DNA from: Lachnospiraceae bacterium
Lineage (GTDB): Bacteria > Bacillota > Clostridia > Lachnospirales > Lachnospiraceae
Length of the DNA: 64,000 nt
Direction: 5' to 3'
Assembly: GCA_017465095.1 (NCBI GenBank)
Contig: JAFTWX010000039.1
Span: 1-64,000 of the forward strand
A program made the translations under genes and the position numbers. This document shows, piece by piece, positions 42,075 to 51,467 of the stretch (position 1 is its first letter; every line of letters begins with the position of its first letter). Under the pieces are notes generated by a model. That model made no database searches and had not been told where the DNA came from. It saw only the letters and a list, made by a program, of their open reading frames with translations.

Positions 42075-43310
42075 TTATTTAAAGAGACCAAGTGCAAGCT
42101 CTAAATTTTCCGTATACACTCCGTCCTCGCCGGCTGACACGGAGGAGAGAAATGCATCTTCCCCTTCCATTACATATAATCTGTCATTGTGCGACAGAAA
42201 TCTCTGCTCTGTCACAAATACCGAGCCGTTATGCTGGTCTTCAAAGGTAATCCACACTTTATAAATCCACTTGTTCAGCTTCTCATCATAAGCATCCAGA
42301 TTGTAGGTTATATTTTTAATATAACATCCTCTATCTACGAGCTGCTCCAGTCTCTCTTTCTTCTGCTTCGCAAATTCTTCATCGGCTTCATCCTCTGATT
42401 TATGTATGATCAAAACCAGTCCGCCGCCCATGCTCACGTCTTCCCCGTCTTCTCTGTTTTTCAACTTCTTGTAAGTGGACTGGGCTGCATATGGCATGAC
42501 AATTTTAAGCACAATTTCATCATACGGAATCACCGCATCTGTAAAGCTCGGTGCCAGGTGCTCGTGAGTCACTTCGCCATTATCCTCAAACACGGTAAAA
42601 CTATCCTTTGATACTTTTGCAAATTGCATATGGCGAACTACTGTGTCGCCGTCATAGAATTCAACAGAAATATAAGATGCATATTCATCCGACGATTCTA
42701 TTTCACCGTACGGAATCAAACCTATCTCCGAAAATTTAACTTTGATATCTTTCCCTTTAAAATAATATTCATATGCGTCATTCACATTTTTTTTCAAAGC
42801 ATCCTTATATGCCTCCTCACTTTCGAAGGCTCCCGTAGCCCGAAGAATATATCTGTCTTCCATACGGGTCGCAAGCAAATCCAAAAATGCATCCGTGTCC
42901 CCTTTTGCCAGTTTTTCACAGGCTGATTTGATTTTAATCATGTCACTGATTGAGGTAAAACTCGGTCCGTAATTCGTTGCCTCCCCGAAACTCAGGATTC
43001 CGATACATCCCAAAATAAATATAAGTACCACACTCAGAACAATTACCTTAGCCTTACCTTTTTTCATCTTTTTTCCGACCTTTTTCATCGGTTCGGCTTC
43101 CGCTTTATTTTCAGCCGTTGTTGTATCGCCTCCGGCCGCATTTTTTCCCCCGGAAACAAATTCATTTTTCAATTCTTTTCTATAGTTTTCAAGTTTCTTC
43201 GCACATTCCGGACAATCCTTCAAGTGCAATTCCAGTTCTTTTCTCGTCTCCTGCGAACAAAGGTCATCCACATACAACGCCAACAAATCTCTTGCTATTT
43301 CACATTTCAT
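42075..43310 (-). CDS. Zinc-finger anti-sigma factor with an extracytoplasmic domain
   Basis: About 411 residues. The N-terminal zf-HC2 (anti-sigma ZAS) motif is His29-x3-Cys33-x2-Cys36 in 'LELHLKDCPECAKKLE'. A Lys-rich linker leads to one TM helix (about 93-113, 'VIVLSVVLIFILGCIGIL'). The remaining 300 residues are outside the cell and of unknown fold. The start at 43310 has GGAAG upstream. It follows the ECF sigma gene by 4 bp, so it is the cognate anti-sigma. Its outside part presumably senses an envelope signal. Confidence 0.9.
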   Translation of the reverse strand: MKCEIARDLLALYVDDLCSQETRKELELHLKDCPECAKKLENYRKELKNEFVSGGKNAAGGDTTTAENKAEAEPMKKVGKKMKKGKAKVIVLSVVLIFILGCIGILSFGEATNYGPSFTSISDMIKIKSACEKLAKGDTDAFLDLLATRMEDRYILRATGAFESEEAYKDALKKNVNDAYEYYFKGKDIKVKFSEIGLIPYGEIESSDEYASYISVEFYDGDTVVRHMQFAKVSKDSFTVFEDNGEVTHEHLAPSFTDAVIPYDEIVLKIVMPYAAQSTYKKLKNREDGEDVSMGGGLVLIIHKSEDEADEEFAKQKKERLEQLVDRGCYIKNITYNLDAYDEKLNKWIYKVWITFEDQHNGSVFVTEQRFLSHNDRLYVMEGEDAFLSSVSAGEDGVYTENLELALGLFK

Positions 43311-43314
43311 ATCG

Positions 43315-43821
43315 TTACACTTCCTTTCCTTTGCTTTCCATTCGTTCAATTAACATATCCTTGCTCCGGAGATAGGTGACGCGCCCCCAAACTTCCGATT
43401 TTCCAAACATCTGTCCAATCTCACGAAAAGCTAACTCCGCGTAAAATCGAAGCAAAAAAACTTCTTTATAAGGTTCCGGCAACTGATGTATGTACATACG
43501 AATTTCTTTCGCTGTCTCCTTGGAAAGAACTTCCTGCTCCGGCGTGAGCTCATCACCGGAAAGTTCGTCCAGAACAACTTCTGTATCGGTAAATTTTCTT
43601 TGTTTTCGCAAATGATCATAATATGTATTTTTTGCAATCTGGCAAAGCCATGTCGTCAGCTTACACTTGCCATCGAAGGTATCAATTTTTCCCATTGCTT
43701 TTAAAAACGTATCCTGCATTAAGTCTTCCGCCAAATGCGGATCCTGACACATCTTAAGCAAAAAATTGTACACCACTTTTGCATGTTCCCGATACAACAC
43801 ATTCATATCCGTATCATTCAC
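43315..43821 (-). CDS. ECF-family RNA polymerase sigma factor
   Basis: About 168 residues. Region 2 is 'VVYNFLLKMCQDPHLAEDLMQDTFLKAMGKIDTF' (in parts: DPHLAEDLMQDTFLKA) and region 4 is 'LPEPYKEVFLLRFYAELAFREIGQMFGKSEVWGRVTYLRSKDML' (in parts: LRFYAELAFREIGQMFGKSE). The start is uncertain: GGAGG is 8 bp from a GTG at 43821 but nearly adjoins the GTG at 43830, so I chose 43821. It directs transcription for the stress or envelope regulon controlled by the adjacent anti-sigma. Confidence 0.93.
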   Translation of the reverse strand: MNDTDMNVLYREHAKVVYNFLLKMCQDPHLAEDLMQDTFLKAMGKIDTFDGKCKLTTWLCQIAKNTYYDHLRKQRKFTDTEVVLDELSGDELTPEQEVLSKETAKEIRMYIHQLPEPYKEVFLLRFYAELAFREIGQMFGKSEVWGRVTYLRSKDMLIERMESKGKEV

Positions 43822-43845
43822 ATCAATCACCTCCTTTCACTTATT

Positions 43846-43873
43846 GAAACGCACAAAAAAGGATTTCGTTACA
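43846..43873 (-). promoter_or_regulatory. Candidate autoregulated ECF promoter
   Basis: TGTAAC (43868-43873) and CGTTTC (43846-43851) are 16 bp apart on the minus strand, 25 bp upstream of the sigma start. This resembles the AAC/CGT-type elements read by ECF sigmas such as SigX and SigV, so the sigma may drive its own operon. Confidence 0.5.
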
Positions 43874-43889
43874 AAATTTTTATTTTTTT

Positions 43890-43946
43890 CAAAAAAAGAG
43901 TGCGCACAACAAAATTTCTGCAATGAGAATTTTATTATGTCGCACT
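43890..43946 (-). terminator. Long-hairpin terminator of pta
   Basis: A near-perfect stem with 20-21-bp arms (43899-43919 and 43926-43946, a few mismatches or bulges), 6-nt loop, followed on the minus strand by CTTTTTTT. It lies 25 bp after the pta stop and insulates the ECF operon. Confidence 0.85.
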
Positions 43947-43970
43947 CATTCTATCGTCTGTCAATTCATA

Positions 43971-44972
43971 TTAATAAAGCTGCGCCTGCACTGCCGTAAG
44001 TGCTACAACACCAACGATATCTTCCCAGGAGCATCCGCGCGAAAGGTCATTTACCGGCTTAGCGATACCCTGAAGCATCGGTCCGTAAGCCTCCGCTTTG
44101 CCTAGACGCTGTACAAGTTTGTATCCGATATTACCGCAGTCAAGATTCGGGAACACAAGGACGTTGGCTTTACCTGCCACTTCACTTCCCGGTGCTTTGG
44201 ATTTGGCAACCGCCGGAACAAGAGCTGCGTCTGTCTGTAATTCTCCGTCAATGCAAAGATACGGATACTGCTCTCTGGCAATCTGTGTCGCCTCCACTAC
44301 TTTATCAACAAGCGGATGCTTCGCACTTCCCTTCGTCGAATGAGAAAGCATCGCAATCATCGGTTTCACTCCAACCAAAGACTGGAAACTCTTGGCAGAT
44401 GTCTCGGCAATTGCAGCGAGTTCTTCCGCTGTCGGATCCTGATTCAGACCACAGTCTGCAAACAGGAAAGTACCGTTTGCACCGTACGGGCAATCCGGAA
44501 CATCAATAATAAAGAAACCGGATACCAGTTTAACACCCGGAGCCGTCTTCAAAATCTGAAGAGCCGGACGAAGTGTATCCGCTGTCGCATGACACGCTCC
44601 TGCCACCATTCCGTCTGCATCGTTAGCTTTTACCATCATAACACCGAAGGTAAGGTAATCGCTTAAAAGCTTCTCGCGGGCTTTCTCTACGGTCATACCC
44701 TTTGCCTTTCTTGTTTCGTACAACAGCTGTACATATTTCTCTGTCAAATCCGAGGTCTTTGGATTGACTACAACAACGCCGTCAAGCTCAACTTCCAACC
44801 ATCCGGCACCATCCATAATCTTCTCTTCATCACCGACCATAATAATGTCTGCAATCCCTTCCTGTATGATATGGGATGCAGCAATGAGCGTTCTCTTATC
44901 ACTTGTCTCCGGCAGAACAATCGTCTTTTTGTCTGCGCGGGCCTTCTCTTTAATCTTATCAATATATGACAT
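43971..44972 (-). CDS. pta: Phosphate acetyltransferase
   Basis: A 333-residue single-domain PTA that interconverts acetyl-CoA and acetyl-phosphate for acetate formation and ATP. 'MVAGACHATADTLRPALQIL', 'FADCGLNQDPTAEELAAIA', 'MLSHSTKGSAKHP' and 'DGELQTDAALVP' are diagnostic. No N-terminal DRTGG domain. ackA is not in the window, so the acetate kinase must be elsewhere. It has its own promoter and terminator. Confidence 0.97.
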   Translation of the reverse strand: MSYIDKIKEKARADKKTIVLPETSDKRTLIAASHIIQEGIADIIMVGDEEKIMDGAGWLEVELDGVVVVNPKTSDLTEKYVQLLYETRKAKGMTVEKAREKLLSDYLTFGVMMVKANDADGMVAGACHATADTLRPALQILKTAPGVKLVSGFFIIDVPDCPYGANGTFLFADCGLNQDPTAEELAAIAETSAKSFQSLVGVKPMIAMLSHSTKGSAKHPLVDKVVEATQIAREQYPYLCIDGELQTDAALVPAVAKSKAPGSEVAGKANVLVFPNLDCGNIGYKLVQRLGKAEAYGPMLQGIAKPVNDLSRGCSWEDIVGVVALTAVQAQLY

Positions 44973-45019
44973 AGTTTTTCTCCCTTCACCCTACTACCCA
45001 CTAGGGCGTTTATAAATCT

Positions 45020-45048
45020 ATTATAATGCAAGGTTTTGTCAAGCACAA
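45020..45048 (-). promoter_or_regulatory. Promoter of pta
   Basis: TTGTGC (45043-45048) and a perfect TATAAT (45020-45025) with a 17-bp spacer, about 48 bp upstream of the start codon. A decoy TTGACA lies within the spacer at an unusable distance. Confidence 0.7.
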
Positions 45049-45076
45049 GATGAAACGTTGTATTAAAAAATGAACA

Positions 45077-45105
45077 TTGTGCCTTTTTATTAAATATGTT
45101 ATTTT
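45077..45105 (+). promoter_or_regulatory. Candidate promoter of tmcAL
   Basis: TTGTGC (45077-45082) and TATTTT (45100-45105) are 17 bp apart, about 42 bp upstream of the tmcAL start. It diverges from the pta promoter across an AT-rich region. Confidence 0.5.
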
Positions 45106-45146
45106 ATTAGTATATGACATTTTAATGAAAACATTTGGAGGTCAGC

Positions 45147-46382
45147 ATGAAAATTGCGGGAATTATAGCGGAGTACAATCCGTTCCACAACGGACATAAA
45201 TATCACATTGAACAAACCAGAAAAATTACCGGTGCAGATTTCATTATTGTTGTTATGAGCGGTAACTTTACGCAGAGAGGAACGCCTGCTATCATCGATA
45301 AATATTCCCGTACGCGCATGGCCCTTGAAAACGGGGCGGATATGGTCATCCAGCTTCCTTCCTGCTATGCATGCGGAAGTGCTGAATATTTTGCGGACGG
45401 TGCCATCGCTCTTCTCGACAAACTGGGTTGTGTAGATTATGTCTGCTTCGGAAGCGAATGCGGCGATATCGAACTTCTTCGTCCGATTGCAGAGATTCTT
45501 GCCACCGAACCGGATGACTACAGAGAGATGCTGAAATCCGAGCTCAAAAACGGAGCGACATTCCCACGTGCCCGTAACCGTGCACTGATTCATTGCATCC
45601 CTTCCTTTGCTGCCAACGAAAATATTATCGGTTCTCCGAACAATATTTTAGGCATCGAATACATGAAGAGTATTATCCGCCGCGGCAGCAAAATCAAACC
45701 GGTTACCATCCAGCGGACCGGTTCCGATTATCACTCACAGCGTTTCAGTCAGCAATACAGTTCATCCCTGGCGCTGCGTCATTCCATTGATACGCAGGAC
45801 TCCCTTGATATGATTCGCGGACAGGTTCCTGAAAATGTGTATGGCATCATGGAAGAAAATTACAAAAAAACATATCCTCTCTTCCCTCGCGACTTTTCAG
45901 CCATGCTGAAATACAAACTCCTTGTGGAAGAAAAGAACGGATATACTGATTTTGTGGATATTAACGAAGATTTATCCGACCGTATTTTAAAAGTACTTTA
46001 TCAGTCTTACGATTATGAACAGATGTGTGATATTTTAAAGACAAAAAATATTACATATGCAAGAGTCAGCCGGCTTCTTTGCCACATTCTTCTCAATCTT
46101 CGAAAAGACGATATGCAGGAATACAAAGAAAACGGAACGGTCTTCTATGCCCGTGTCCTCGGCTTCCGCGACGACGACAACGGACTGTTCAAAAAAATTC
46201 AAAGCAGTTCTTCCATCCCGGTGATTACCAAGGTGACCGACGGAAAAAAACTGACATCCGAAGCAGGACGCAAACAGTTTGAACAGGACATTCTTGCCTC
46301 CCATATTTACGAGAGTATTGTTGCAAGCAAGTATGATTGTCCGATGCAGAACGAATACCAGCGACCGGTTATCACCGTCTGA
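45147..46382 (+). CDS. tmcAL: tRNA(Met) cytidine acetate ligase
   Basis: A 411-residue nucleotidyltransferase-like enzyme that uses acetate and ATP to form N4-acetylcytidine at position 34 of elongator tRNA-Met (formerly YlbM/DUF795). Motif 'IAEYNPFHNGHKYHIEQ' gives the HIGH-like site (HNGH) near residues 13-16. 'GSECGDIELL' and 'RPITV'-type ends match family length. The Met at 45147 has GGAGG 5 bp upstream; the ATG at 45135 lies over that site. Use of acetate may explain proximity to pta, though this is speculation. Confidence 0.93.
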   Translation: MKIAGIIAEYNPFHNGHKYHIEQTRKITGADFIIVVMSGNFTQRGTPAIIDKYSRTRMALENGADMVIQLPSCYACGSAEYFADGAIALLDKLGCVDYVCFGSECGDIELLRPIAEILATEPDDYREMLKSELKNGATFPRARNRALIHCIPSFAANENIIGSPNNILGIEYMKSIIRRGSKIKPVTIQRTGSDYHSQRFSQQYSSSLALRHSIDTQDSLDMIRGQVPENVYGIMEENYKKTYPLFPRDFSAMLKYKLLVEEKNGYTDFVDINEDLSDRILKVLYQSYDYEQMCDILKTKNITYARVSRLLCHILLNLRKDDMQEYKENGTVFYARVLGFRDDDNGLFKKIQSSSSIPVITKVTDGKKLTSEAGRKQFEQDILASHIYESIVASKYDCPMQNEYQRPVITV

Positions 46383-46405
46383 CAACAATGAATCCTTGAT
46401 AAGCA

Positions 46406-46443
46406 AAAAGCATCATTTTGAGTAATCAAAATGATGCTTTTTA
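46406..46443. terminator. Bidirectional terminator, tmcAL / PFL gene
   Basis: Perfect 17-bp stem (arms 46406-46422 and 46427-46443) with a 4-nt loop and terminal A5/T5 tracts, so it can end transcripts from both sides. Confidence 0.95.
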
Positions 46444-46460
46444 TATTGATTCCTATTTTC

Positions 46461-47825
46461 TTAATTTTTAAAACTGTGAATCGGTGCAGGGATTCGTCCG
46501 CCGCGATTTACAAAGGCATCACAGCTGTATGGATTCACCGGCATAATCGGTGCATATCCCAACAGTCCTCCGAATTCTACTGTCTCACCCACACCCTTTC
46601 CGATTACCGGAATAATACGAACCGCTGTTGTCTTCTGGTTCACCATACCGATCGCCATCTCGTCTGCAATAATACCGGAGATGGTTGTCGCCTTCGTGTC
46701 TCCCGGAATGGCTATCATATCAAGGCCAACGCTGCACACACAAGTCATCGCTTCCAATTTTTCCAACGTAAGTGCTCCAGCCACTACTGCATCAATCATT
46801 CCCTGATCTTCACTGACCGGAATAAATGCACCGCTGAGGCCTCCCACGTAAGAAGACGCCATAACTCCGCCTTTTTTTACCTGGTCGTTCAAAAGCGCAA
46901 GCGCAGCCGTCGTTCCCGGTGCTCCCGCATATTCCAAACCAATTTCACATAAAATATCCGCTACCGAATCACCGATGGCCGGCGTAGGTGCAAGGGAAAG
47001 ATCCACAATACCAAACGGAATGCCAAGCATTTTGGATGCTTCTTTTGCCACAAGCTGACCGACACGGGTAACTTTGAAAGCCGTCTTTTTAATTGTCTCA
47101 CAAAGCACTTCAAAATTCTCGCCGCGCACTTTCTCAAGGGCCGTACGGACTACACCCGGACCTGATACTCCTACATTGATAATCGCATCCGCCTCTGTCA
47201 CGCCATGGAAAGCGCCTGCCATAAACGGATTGTCATCCGGTGCATTACAAAATACCACAAGCTTTGCACAGCCGAGTGAGTCATCTTCTTTTGTATACTC
47301 TGCCGTCTCCTTGATAATCTCACCCATGAGCTTTACTGCATCCATATTGATACCGGTCTTGGTTGAACCGAGATTTACTGAACTGCAGACACGCTCCGTC
47401 GTGGAAAGGGCAAGCGGAATGGAACGAATCAAAAGCTCATCTGCCTTTGTCATTCCTTTGGAAACCAGTGCAGAATAACCGCCGATAAAGTTTACACCCA
47501 CTTCATGGGCAACCGTATCAAGCACCTTCGCAATCTGCGCAAAATCTTCCACTGTTTTACAGCACGCACCGCCGATCAAGGCAATCGGTGTGACACTGAT
47601 TCTTTTATTTACGATCGGAATTCCATACTCTTTTTCAATCTTATTTCCGGTCTCAATCAGATGCTCTGTCGTGCGTCTGATTTTTTCATATATTTTTCTT
47701 TTACAATTTTCGAGATCGGAGTCTATACAATCCAGCAAACTGATACCGATGGTAATCGTACGGACATCCAGATTCTCTTTTTCTATCATTTCATTGGTTT
47801 CTAAAACTTCGTATTGACTGATCAT
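46461..47825 (-). CDS. PFL-family protein (UPF0210)
   Basis: A 454-residue member of UPF0210, whose fold is like pyruvate-formate-lyase-type barrels but without a proven reaction. '[17 protein letters not shown]', '[15 protein letters not shown]', '[15 protein letters not shown]'-like ('[20 protein letters not shown]', here split) and '[15 protein letters not shown]' are typical. '[19 protein letters not shown]' is the C-terminus. It is 36 bp downstream of a UPF0237 ACT-domain gene, a pair conserved in Firmicutes and Archaea. Confidence 0.93.
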   Translation of the reverse strand: MISQYEVLETNEMIEKENLDVRTITIGISLLDCIDSDLENCKRKIYEKIRRTTEHLIETGNKIEKEYGIPIVNKRISVTPIALIGGACCKTVEDFAQIAKVLDTVAHEVGVNFIGGYSALVSKGMTKADELLIRSIPLALSTTERVCSSVNLGSTKTGINMDAVKLMGEIIKETAEYTKEDDSLGCAKLVVFCNAPDDNPFMAGAFHGVTEADAIINVGVSGPGVVRTALEKVRGENFEVLCETIKKTAFKVTRVGQLVAKEASKMLGIPFGIVDLSLAPTPAIGDSVADILCEIGLEYAGAPGTTAALALLNDQVKKGGVMASSYVGGLSGAFIPVSEDQGMIDAVVAGALTLEKLEAMTCVCSVGLDMIAIPGDTKATTISGIIADEMAIGMVNQKTTAVRIIPVIGKGVGETVEFGGLLGYAPIMPVNPYSCDAFVNRGGRIPAPIHSFKN

Positions 47826-47861
47826 AATGATGTCTCCTTATGTAATAATGCGCAACCGGAA

Positions 47862-48134
47862 TTAAACTCTGTGCATCATGTCAAAAATCTCTTCTCTCTG
47901 ACATTTGATCATAACACCGATTTCTTCTCCGATTTCTTTCAAATCGTCTGCCATATCTCCGAATGATTTCAGGGCATTGCTGCGATCTACGATCATCATC
48001 ATATTGAAATAATCCGCTACAATCGTCTGTGAAATATCCAAAATATTAATCTGGTTCTCTGCAAGATAGGTACATACCTTTGCAATGATACCGACGGTAT
48101 CTTTTCCAACTACTGTAATGATTGTCTTCTTCAT
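47862..48134 (-). CDS. ACT-domain regulatory protein (UPF0237)
   Basis: A 90-residue single ACT domain of the GcvR-like type, beginning 'MKKTIITVVGKDTVGIIAKVCTYLAENQINILDIS' (in parts: TVVGKDTVGIIAKVCTYLAE). Such proteins bind small ligands, often amino acids. The Met at 48134 has AAAGGAG upstream; the frame extends nine codons further. It is co-transcribed with the PFL-family gene and presumably regulates it. Confidence 0.94.
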   Translation of the reverse strand: MKKTIITVVGKDTVGIIAKVCTYLAENQINILDISQTIVADYFNMMMIVDRSNALKSFGDMADDLKEIGEEIGVMIKCQREEIFDMMHRV

Positions 48135-48206
48135 GTCTGTTTCTCCTTTAGCTTTTATCAAACCATTGTTATCATATACTTATCTAAGTCCAAATGCAAG
48201 CCTTCC

Positions 48207-49004
48207 TTAAACAATAATCAGTCCGGACGGTTCATTTCTGTCCGCTACCCGGATGTCAAAATCCGAGGCCTGATACGGATTGTCTCCCATGGTAATCTCG
48301 AGTCTCACCGCCTCATGCGCAAGCTCCGGATGGTTGTTTTCCTTGCTCAAATGTCCCAAAAAAACATGTTTTAATCCATCGTGCACAATCGCACTCAAAA
48401 GTCTGCCTGCATTTTCATTGGAAAGATGCCCCTTTTTCCCCAAAATACGTTGCTTCAGATAATAAGGATACGGTCCCACCTGAACCATATTCACATCATG
48501 GTTAGCTTCAAGCAACAAAGCATCCAGCCCCTTTAAATTTTCTATGATTTCATCTGTATAATATCCCATATCGGTAGCCACCGCTACCTTACTCGTTCCG
48601 TTTGTCACCTTAAAGCAGACCGGTTCCGCCGCATCATGAGATATGGGAATCGCCTGAATCATCAATGATCCAACGGAGATATTTTCATTCTTTCGAATAG
48701 CCTGAAAAAGCTGTCCGTCAATATCTCCCACCGATTTTGCCGTAGATATTCCTGCGATAGTTCCCCGGGTAGAATAAATCGGCACGTCATACTTTCTGGA
48801 AAGAACACCCAGACCGCTGATATGATCTGCATGTTCATGGGTCACAAAAACCGCATCCAAATCTTTTCCGCTGACACCGATGGAATTTAACCCCGCTTCG
48901 ATTCTTTTTCCGCTGATTCCTGCATCAATTAAAATATGGGTCGTATCATCCCCGACATAAATACAGTTCCCGCTGCTTCCGCTGGCAATACTAAGTAGTC
49001 TCAT
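48207..49004 (-). CDS. MBL-fold hydrolase (YycJ/WalJ type)
   Basis: A 265-residue metallo-beta-lactamase-fold protein. The metal-binding motif is 'VFVTHEHADHISGLGVLSRKY' (in parts: THEHADHISG), with 'AVATDMGYY' and 'GHLSKENNHPELA' giving later ligands. 'IASGSSGNCIYVGDD' at the start is typical of YycJ/WalJ, a DNA-processing exonuclease. In Bacillus this gene sits in the walRK operon; here it follows the FtsA-like gene. Confidence 0.93.
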   Translation of the reverse strand: MRLLSIASGSSGNCIYVGDDTTHILIDAGISGKRIEAGLNSIGVSGKDLDAVFVTHEHADHISGLGVLSRKYDVPIYSTRGTIAGISTAKSVGDIDGQLFQAIRKNENISVGSLMIQAIPISHDAAEPVCFKVTNGTSKVAVATDMGYYTDEIIENLKGLDALLLEANHDVNMVQVGPYPYYLKQRILGKKGHLSNENAGRLLSAIVHDGLKHVFLGHLSKENNHPELAHEAVRLEITMGDNPYQASDFDIRVADRNEPSGLIIV

Positions 49005-49007
49005 TGT

Positions 49008-51467
49008 TTAGTCCTTCCAAAAAATCTGCAGTTCATCACCGTTATGCAGCGGTTCAATGTACTGTGCTTTTCTTCCGTTGATCAATGTCTCCACCATTTT
49101 TCCCTGTGGCTTCGAAAGATCAAAATTAATGCGGTCAAATACGTCCACATAAATGTATTCCGATTTTCCTGTCAGTGTGACCGGATCTCCGTTCACAATA
49201 ACCGTAACTCCGTCGGCCGGTGTACTCACAACTGGCTCCGGCTGTGGCTGTAATTCCGGCTGTGGGTGTGGTTCCGGCTGTGGCTGTAATTCCGGCTGTG
49301 GGTGTGGTTCCGGCTGTGGCTGTGGTTCCGGCTGTGGCGCCGAAACCGGCTCCGCTTGCGGCGCTGAAACCGGCGCAGATTGCTGCATTGGCTTTGCCAT
49401 AGCAGGTTTTATTGCAATATTCGGCATTACCGGTCTGGAAACAACCGGCGGCATCTGCCCTGTCTGATTAAACGCTGTCGCAAATGCAGAAATCCGTTCT
49501 GCTGCCGCATATGCTTTTGCTTTCTTCAGCTCTTCTTCCACTTCCTCCGTAACAGGCGCTTTTGCAATTTCTTCTGCGCGTCTTCTTGCACGCTCTAACG
49601 GACTTAATCCATCCTCACTTGCAGGCAATGTTTCAGCAGATATATTTTCTTCTGCCGTCACATCAATTTCTTCTGCCTCTTCCTGCGTCTTTTCTTCCTC
49701 TTTCTCCGGCTGTTCATAGGACCATTCCAGAGTAAAGTTATCATATACTTTTGTCTCTTTTCCTGCCACTGCATTGTTTACCCGAATGACTGCACCCTGC
49801 TCAAGCAGAACATCCATCACTTCCGTAATCTGCTCAACCGTGTAATAATTGAGCATCTCAATTACATCGCCATCCTGAATTTCATAGTAAGCCGTCTGCA
49901 ACTCACCGTTTACACTGGCAAACTTCGGAAGACTGATCTGCTGCCCGTTGACCATAATACTGATGGTTTCTTTGTATTCCGGAAAACGACCAAGCTGCTG
50001 GCTTGCTTTTTCACCGGCTGTTGAACAGGTGACACTGATCACATCATTGGCACGAATCGGTGTATGTATATCCGCCGGTTCCCCGTTCAAGAGTATCACA
50101 GCGGACTCTCCGCGTCCTCCGCGCACTGTGCGCTCTTTTCCATTCAAAGTAAATGTCAGAGGTTCCCCGCGTTTCGGGAACAGATCCTCATTTGGAAATT
50201 CTGCCTGAATCGCCGCATCGACAATTGCCAGTTTATTATTGTCATATAATTTCACCCGCTGACCGTTAAACGTTACAAACATGAAATTATTACTCTGTTC
50301 ATAGAAATTGAGACAGATTCCTACAGGCGTCACAAGCAGGGAATCCTTTACAATGTCCCGAGGAAGAAATTCAATCTTCTGCATCACTTCCTCACCGCGG
50401 ATAGCACATCGCTCCTCCGGAATCCCGAGACATTCCGCCACATACTTGGTGTATCCTTCTATTTTTCCGCCGCCGCCGACAACAAACACCGCACTGACCG
50501 GCTTGTCGCCATTCAGCTCACGAATCTTCTCTGCTGCCTGTCGAGCCATGGAACTGAGATTGTCCTCCACCACATGAAGAACCTCCTCCTTGGCAATTTT
50601 CTGCGGAATCCCCATAATATCCTTATACTCAACAACATCCAGTTTTTCGATACCGCATTTGATACTTTCTGCCGTCTTAAAATCCACAAGACAATGTCTT
50701 GCAATATCTTCTGTCAAGCAATCTCCCGCCACCGGAAGCATTCCGTAAGCAACAATACTTCCGTCTTTTGTAACGGAAATATCGCTTGTACCTGCTCCAA
50801 CGTCAATAAGGGCAATATTAAGCATACGGTACATCTGCGGAATCGCAACTTCCATCGCAGCAATCGGCTCCAAAGTCAAATTGGCAACTTCCAGTCCTGC
50901 TAATTCCACCGCCCGGTACAGGCCGTCCACAACATCATCCGGAAGAAAGGTTGCAATGAGATCTGCAGCAATCACTTTCGCCTTATGGTTTTCGAGATTA
51001 CTCATCGGATATCCGTTCATAAAATATCTCATAACCGTGTATCCGACACAGTAAAATTTCATATCCAGATCATTTTCTTTCTGAAACTGCTCATATGCCT
51101 TCTCCACGCCGTAGGAGTCCAAAGCAAAAATATCTTCTTTTGCAATGAGTTTTTCCCCTTCCAGGTCAATTTCCACATGGGTAGTCACTGTCCGGAGCAC
51201 GCGTCCGGCCGCTGCTATACAAACCTGCTTCAGTTCCTGTTTGACTTCAATTTCCAGTTCCTCCGTCACGTCACGGATCATATCTCCGACAGCTCCGATA
51301 TCGTGAATCTGTCCGTCTATCATAGCTCTTGTCTCGTGCTCTTTTACACGCTGCGCCACAACAATGAAACGGTCTTTCTCCAAATAGCCGACCGTACCCA
51401 CAATACTTCTCGTTCCGATATCCAGTCCGTATACATATTTTGGCTGTTTTATTTCTGATCTCTGCAC
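49008..51467 (-). CDS. FtsA/PilM-like actin-fold protein with a Pro/Gln-rich region
   Basis: A large (819-residue) protein. Residues 1-390 form an FtsA-type actin fold, with 'YVYGLDIGTRSIVGTVG' (phosphate 1), 'LIDVGAGTSDISV' (phosphate 2) and 'AVFVVGGGGKIEGYTKYVAE' (adenosine). This is followed by small beta-rich modules ('VKLYDNNKLAIVDAAI', 'ISLPKFASVNGELQ'), an acidic linker, a run of QPEP-type repeats (about 715-745) and a further module. Ordinary FtsA has about 420 residues. It overlaps coaE by 19 bp, with a GTG start and GGGGG upstream. Cell-division or envelope scaffold; the added part is unusual. Confidence 0.85.
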   Translation of the reverse strand: MQRSEIKQPKYVYGLDIGTRSIVGTVGYLEKDRFIVVAQRVKEHETRAMIDGQIHDIGAVGDMIRDVTEELEIEVKQELKQVCIAAAGRVLRTVTTHVEIDLEGEKLIAKEDIFALDSYGVEKAYEQFQKENDLDMKFYCVGYTVMRYFMNGYPMSNLENHKAKVIAADLIATFLPDDVVDGLYRAVELAGLEVANLTLEPIAAMEVAIPQMYRMLNIALIDVGAGTSDISVTKDGSIVAYGMLPVAGDCLTEDIARHCLVDFKTAESIKCGIEKLDVVEYKDIMGIPQKIAKEEVLHVVEDNLSSMARQAAEKIRELNGDKPVSAVFVVGGGGKIEGYTKYVAECLGIPEERCAIRGEEVMQKIEFLPRDIVKDSLLVTPVGICLNFYEQSNNFMFVTFNGQRVKLYDNNKLAIVDAAIQAEFPNEDLFPKRGEPLTFTLNGKERTVRGGRGESAVILLNGEPADIHTPIRANDVISVTCSTAGEKASQQLGRFPEYKETISIMVNGQQISLPKFASVNGELQTAYYEIQDGDVIEMLNYYTVEQITEVMDVLLEQGAVIRVNNAVAGKETKVYDNFTLEWSYEQPEKEEEKTQEEAEEIDVTAEENISAETLPASEDGLSPLERARRRAEEIAKAPVTEEVEEELKKAKAYAAAERISAFATAFNQTGQMPPVVSRPVMPNIAIKPAMAKPMQQSAPVSAPQAEPVSAPQPEPQPQPEPHPQPELQPQPEPHPQPELQPQPEPVVSTPADGVTVIVNGDPVTLTGKSEYIYVDVFDRINFDLSKPQGKMVETLINGRKAQYIEPLHNGDELQIFWKD
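49240..49329 (-). repeat. 18-bp tandem repeat coding for QPEP-type residues
   Basis: Five 18-bp units in the FtsA-like gene: units 1 and 3 are identical, and 2 and 4 are identical, so the period is 36 bp, with a fifth mixed unit. In the protein this gives alternating PELQPQ and PEPHPQ steps. The repeat number is likely to vary by slippage. Confidence 0.93.

Noticed and set aside
49153..49467. Plus-strand Cys/Gly-rich ORF (CGSGC repeats)
   Set aside because: It is the antisense reading of the QPEP repeat in the FtsA-like gene; no ribosome site or independent coding signal.
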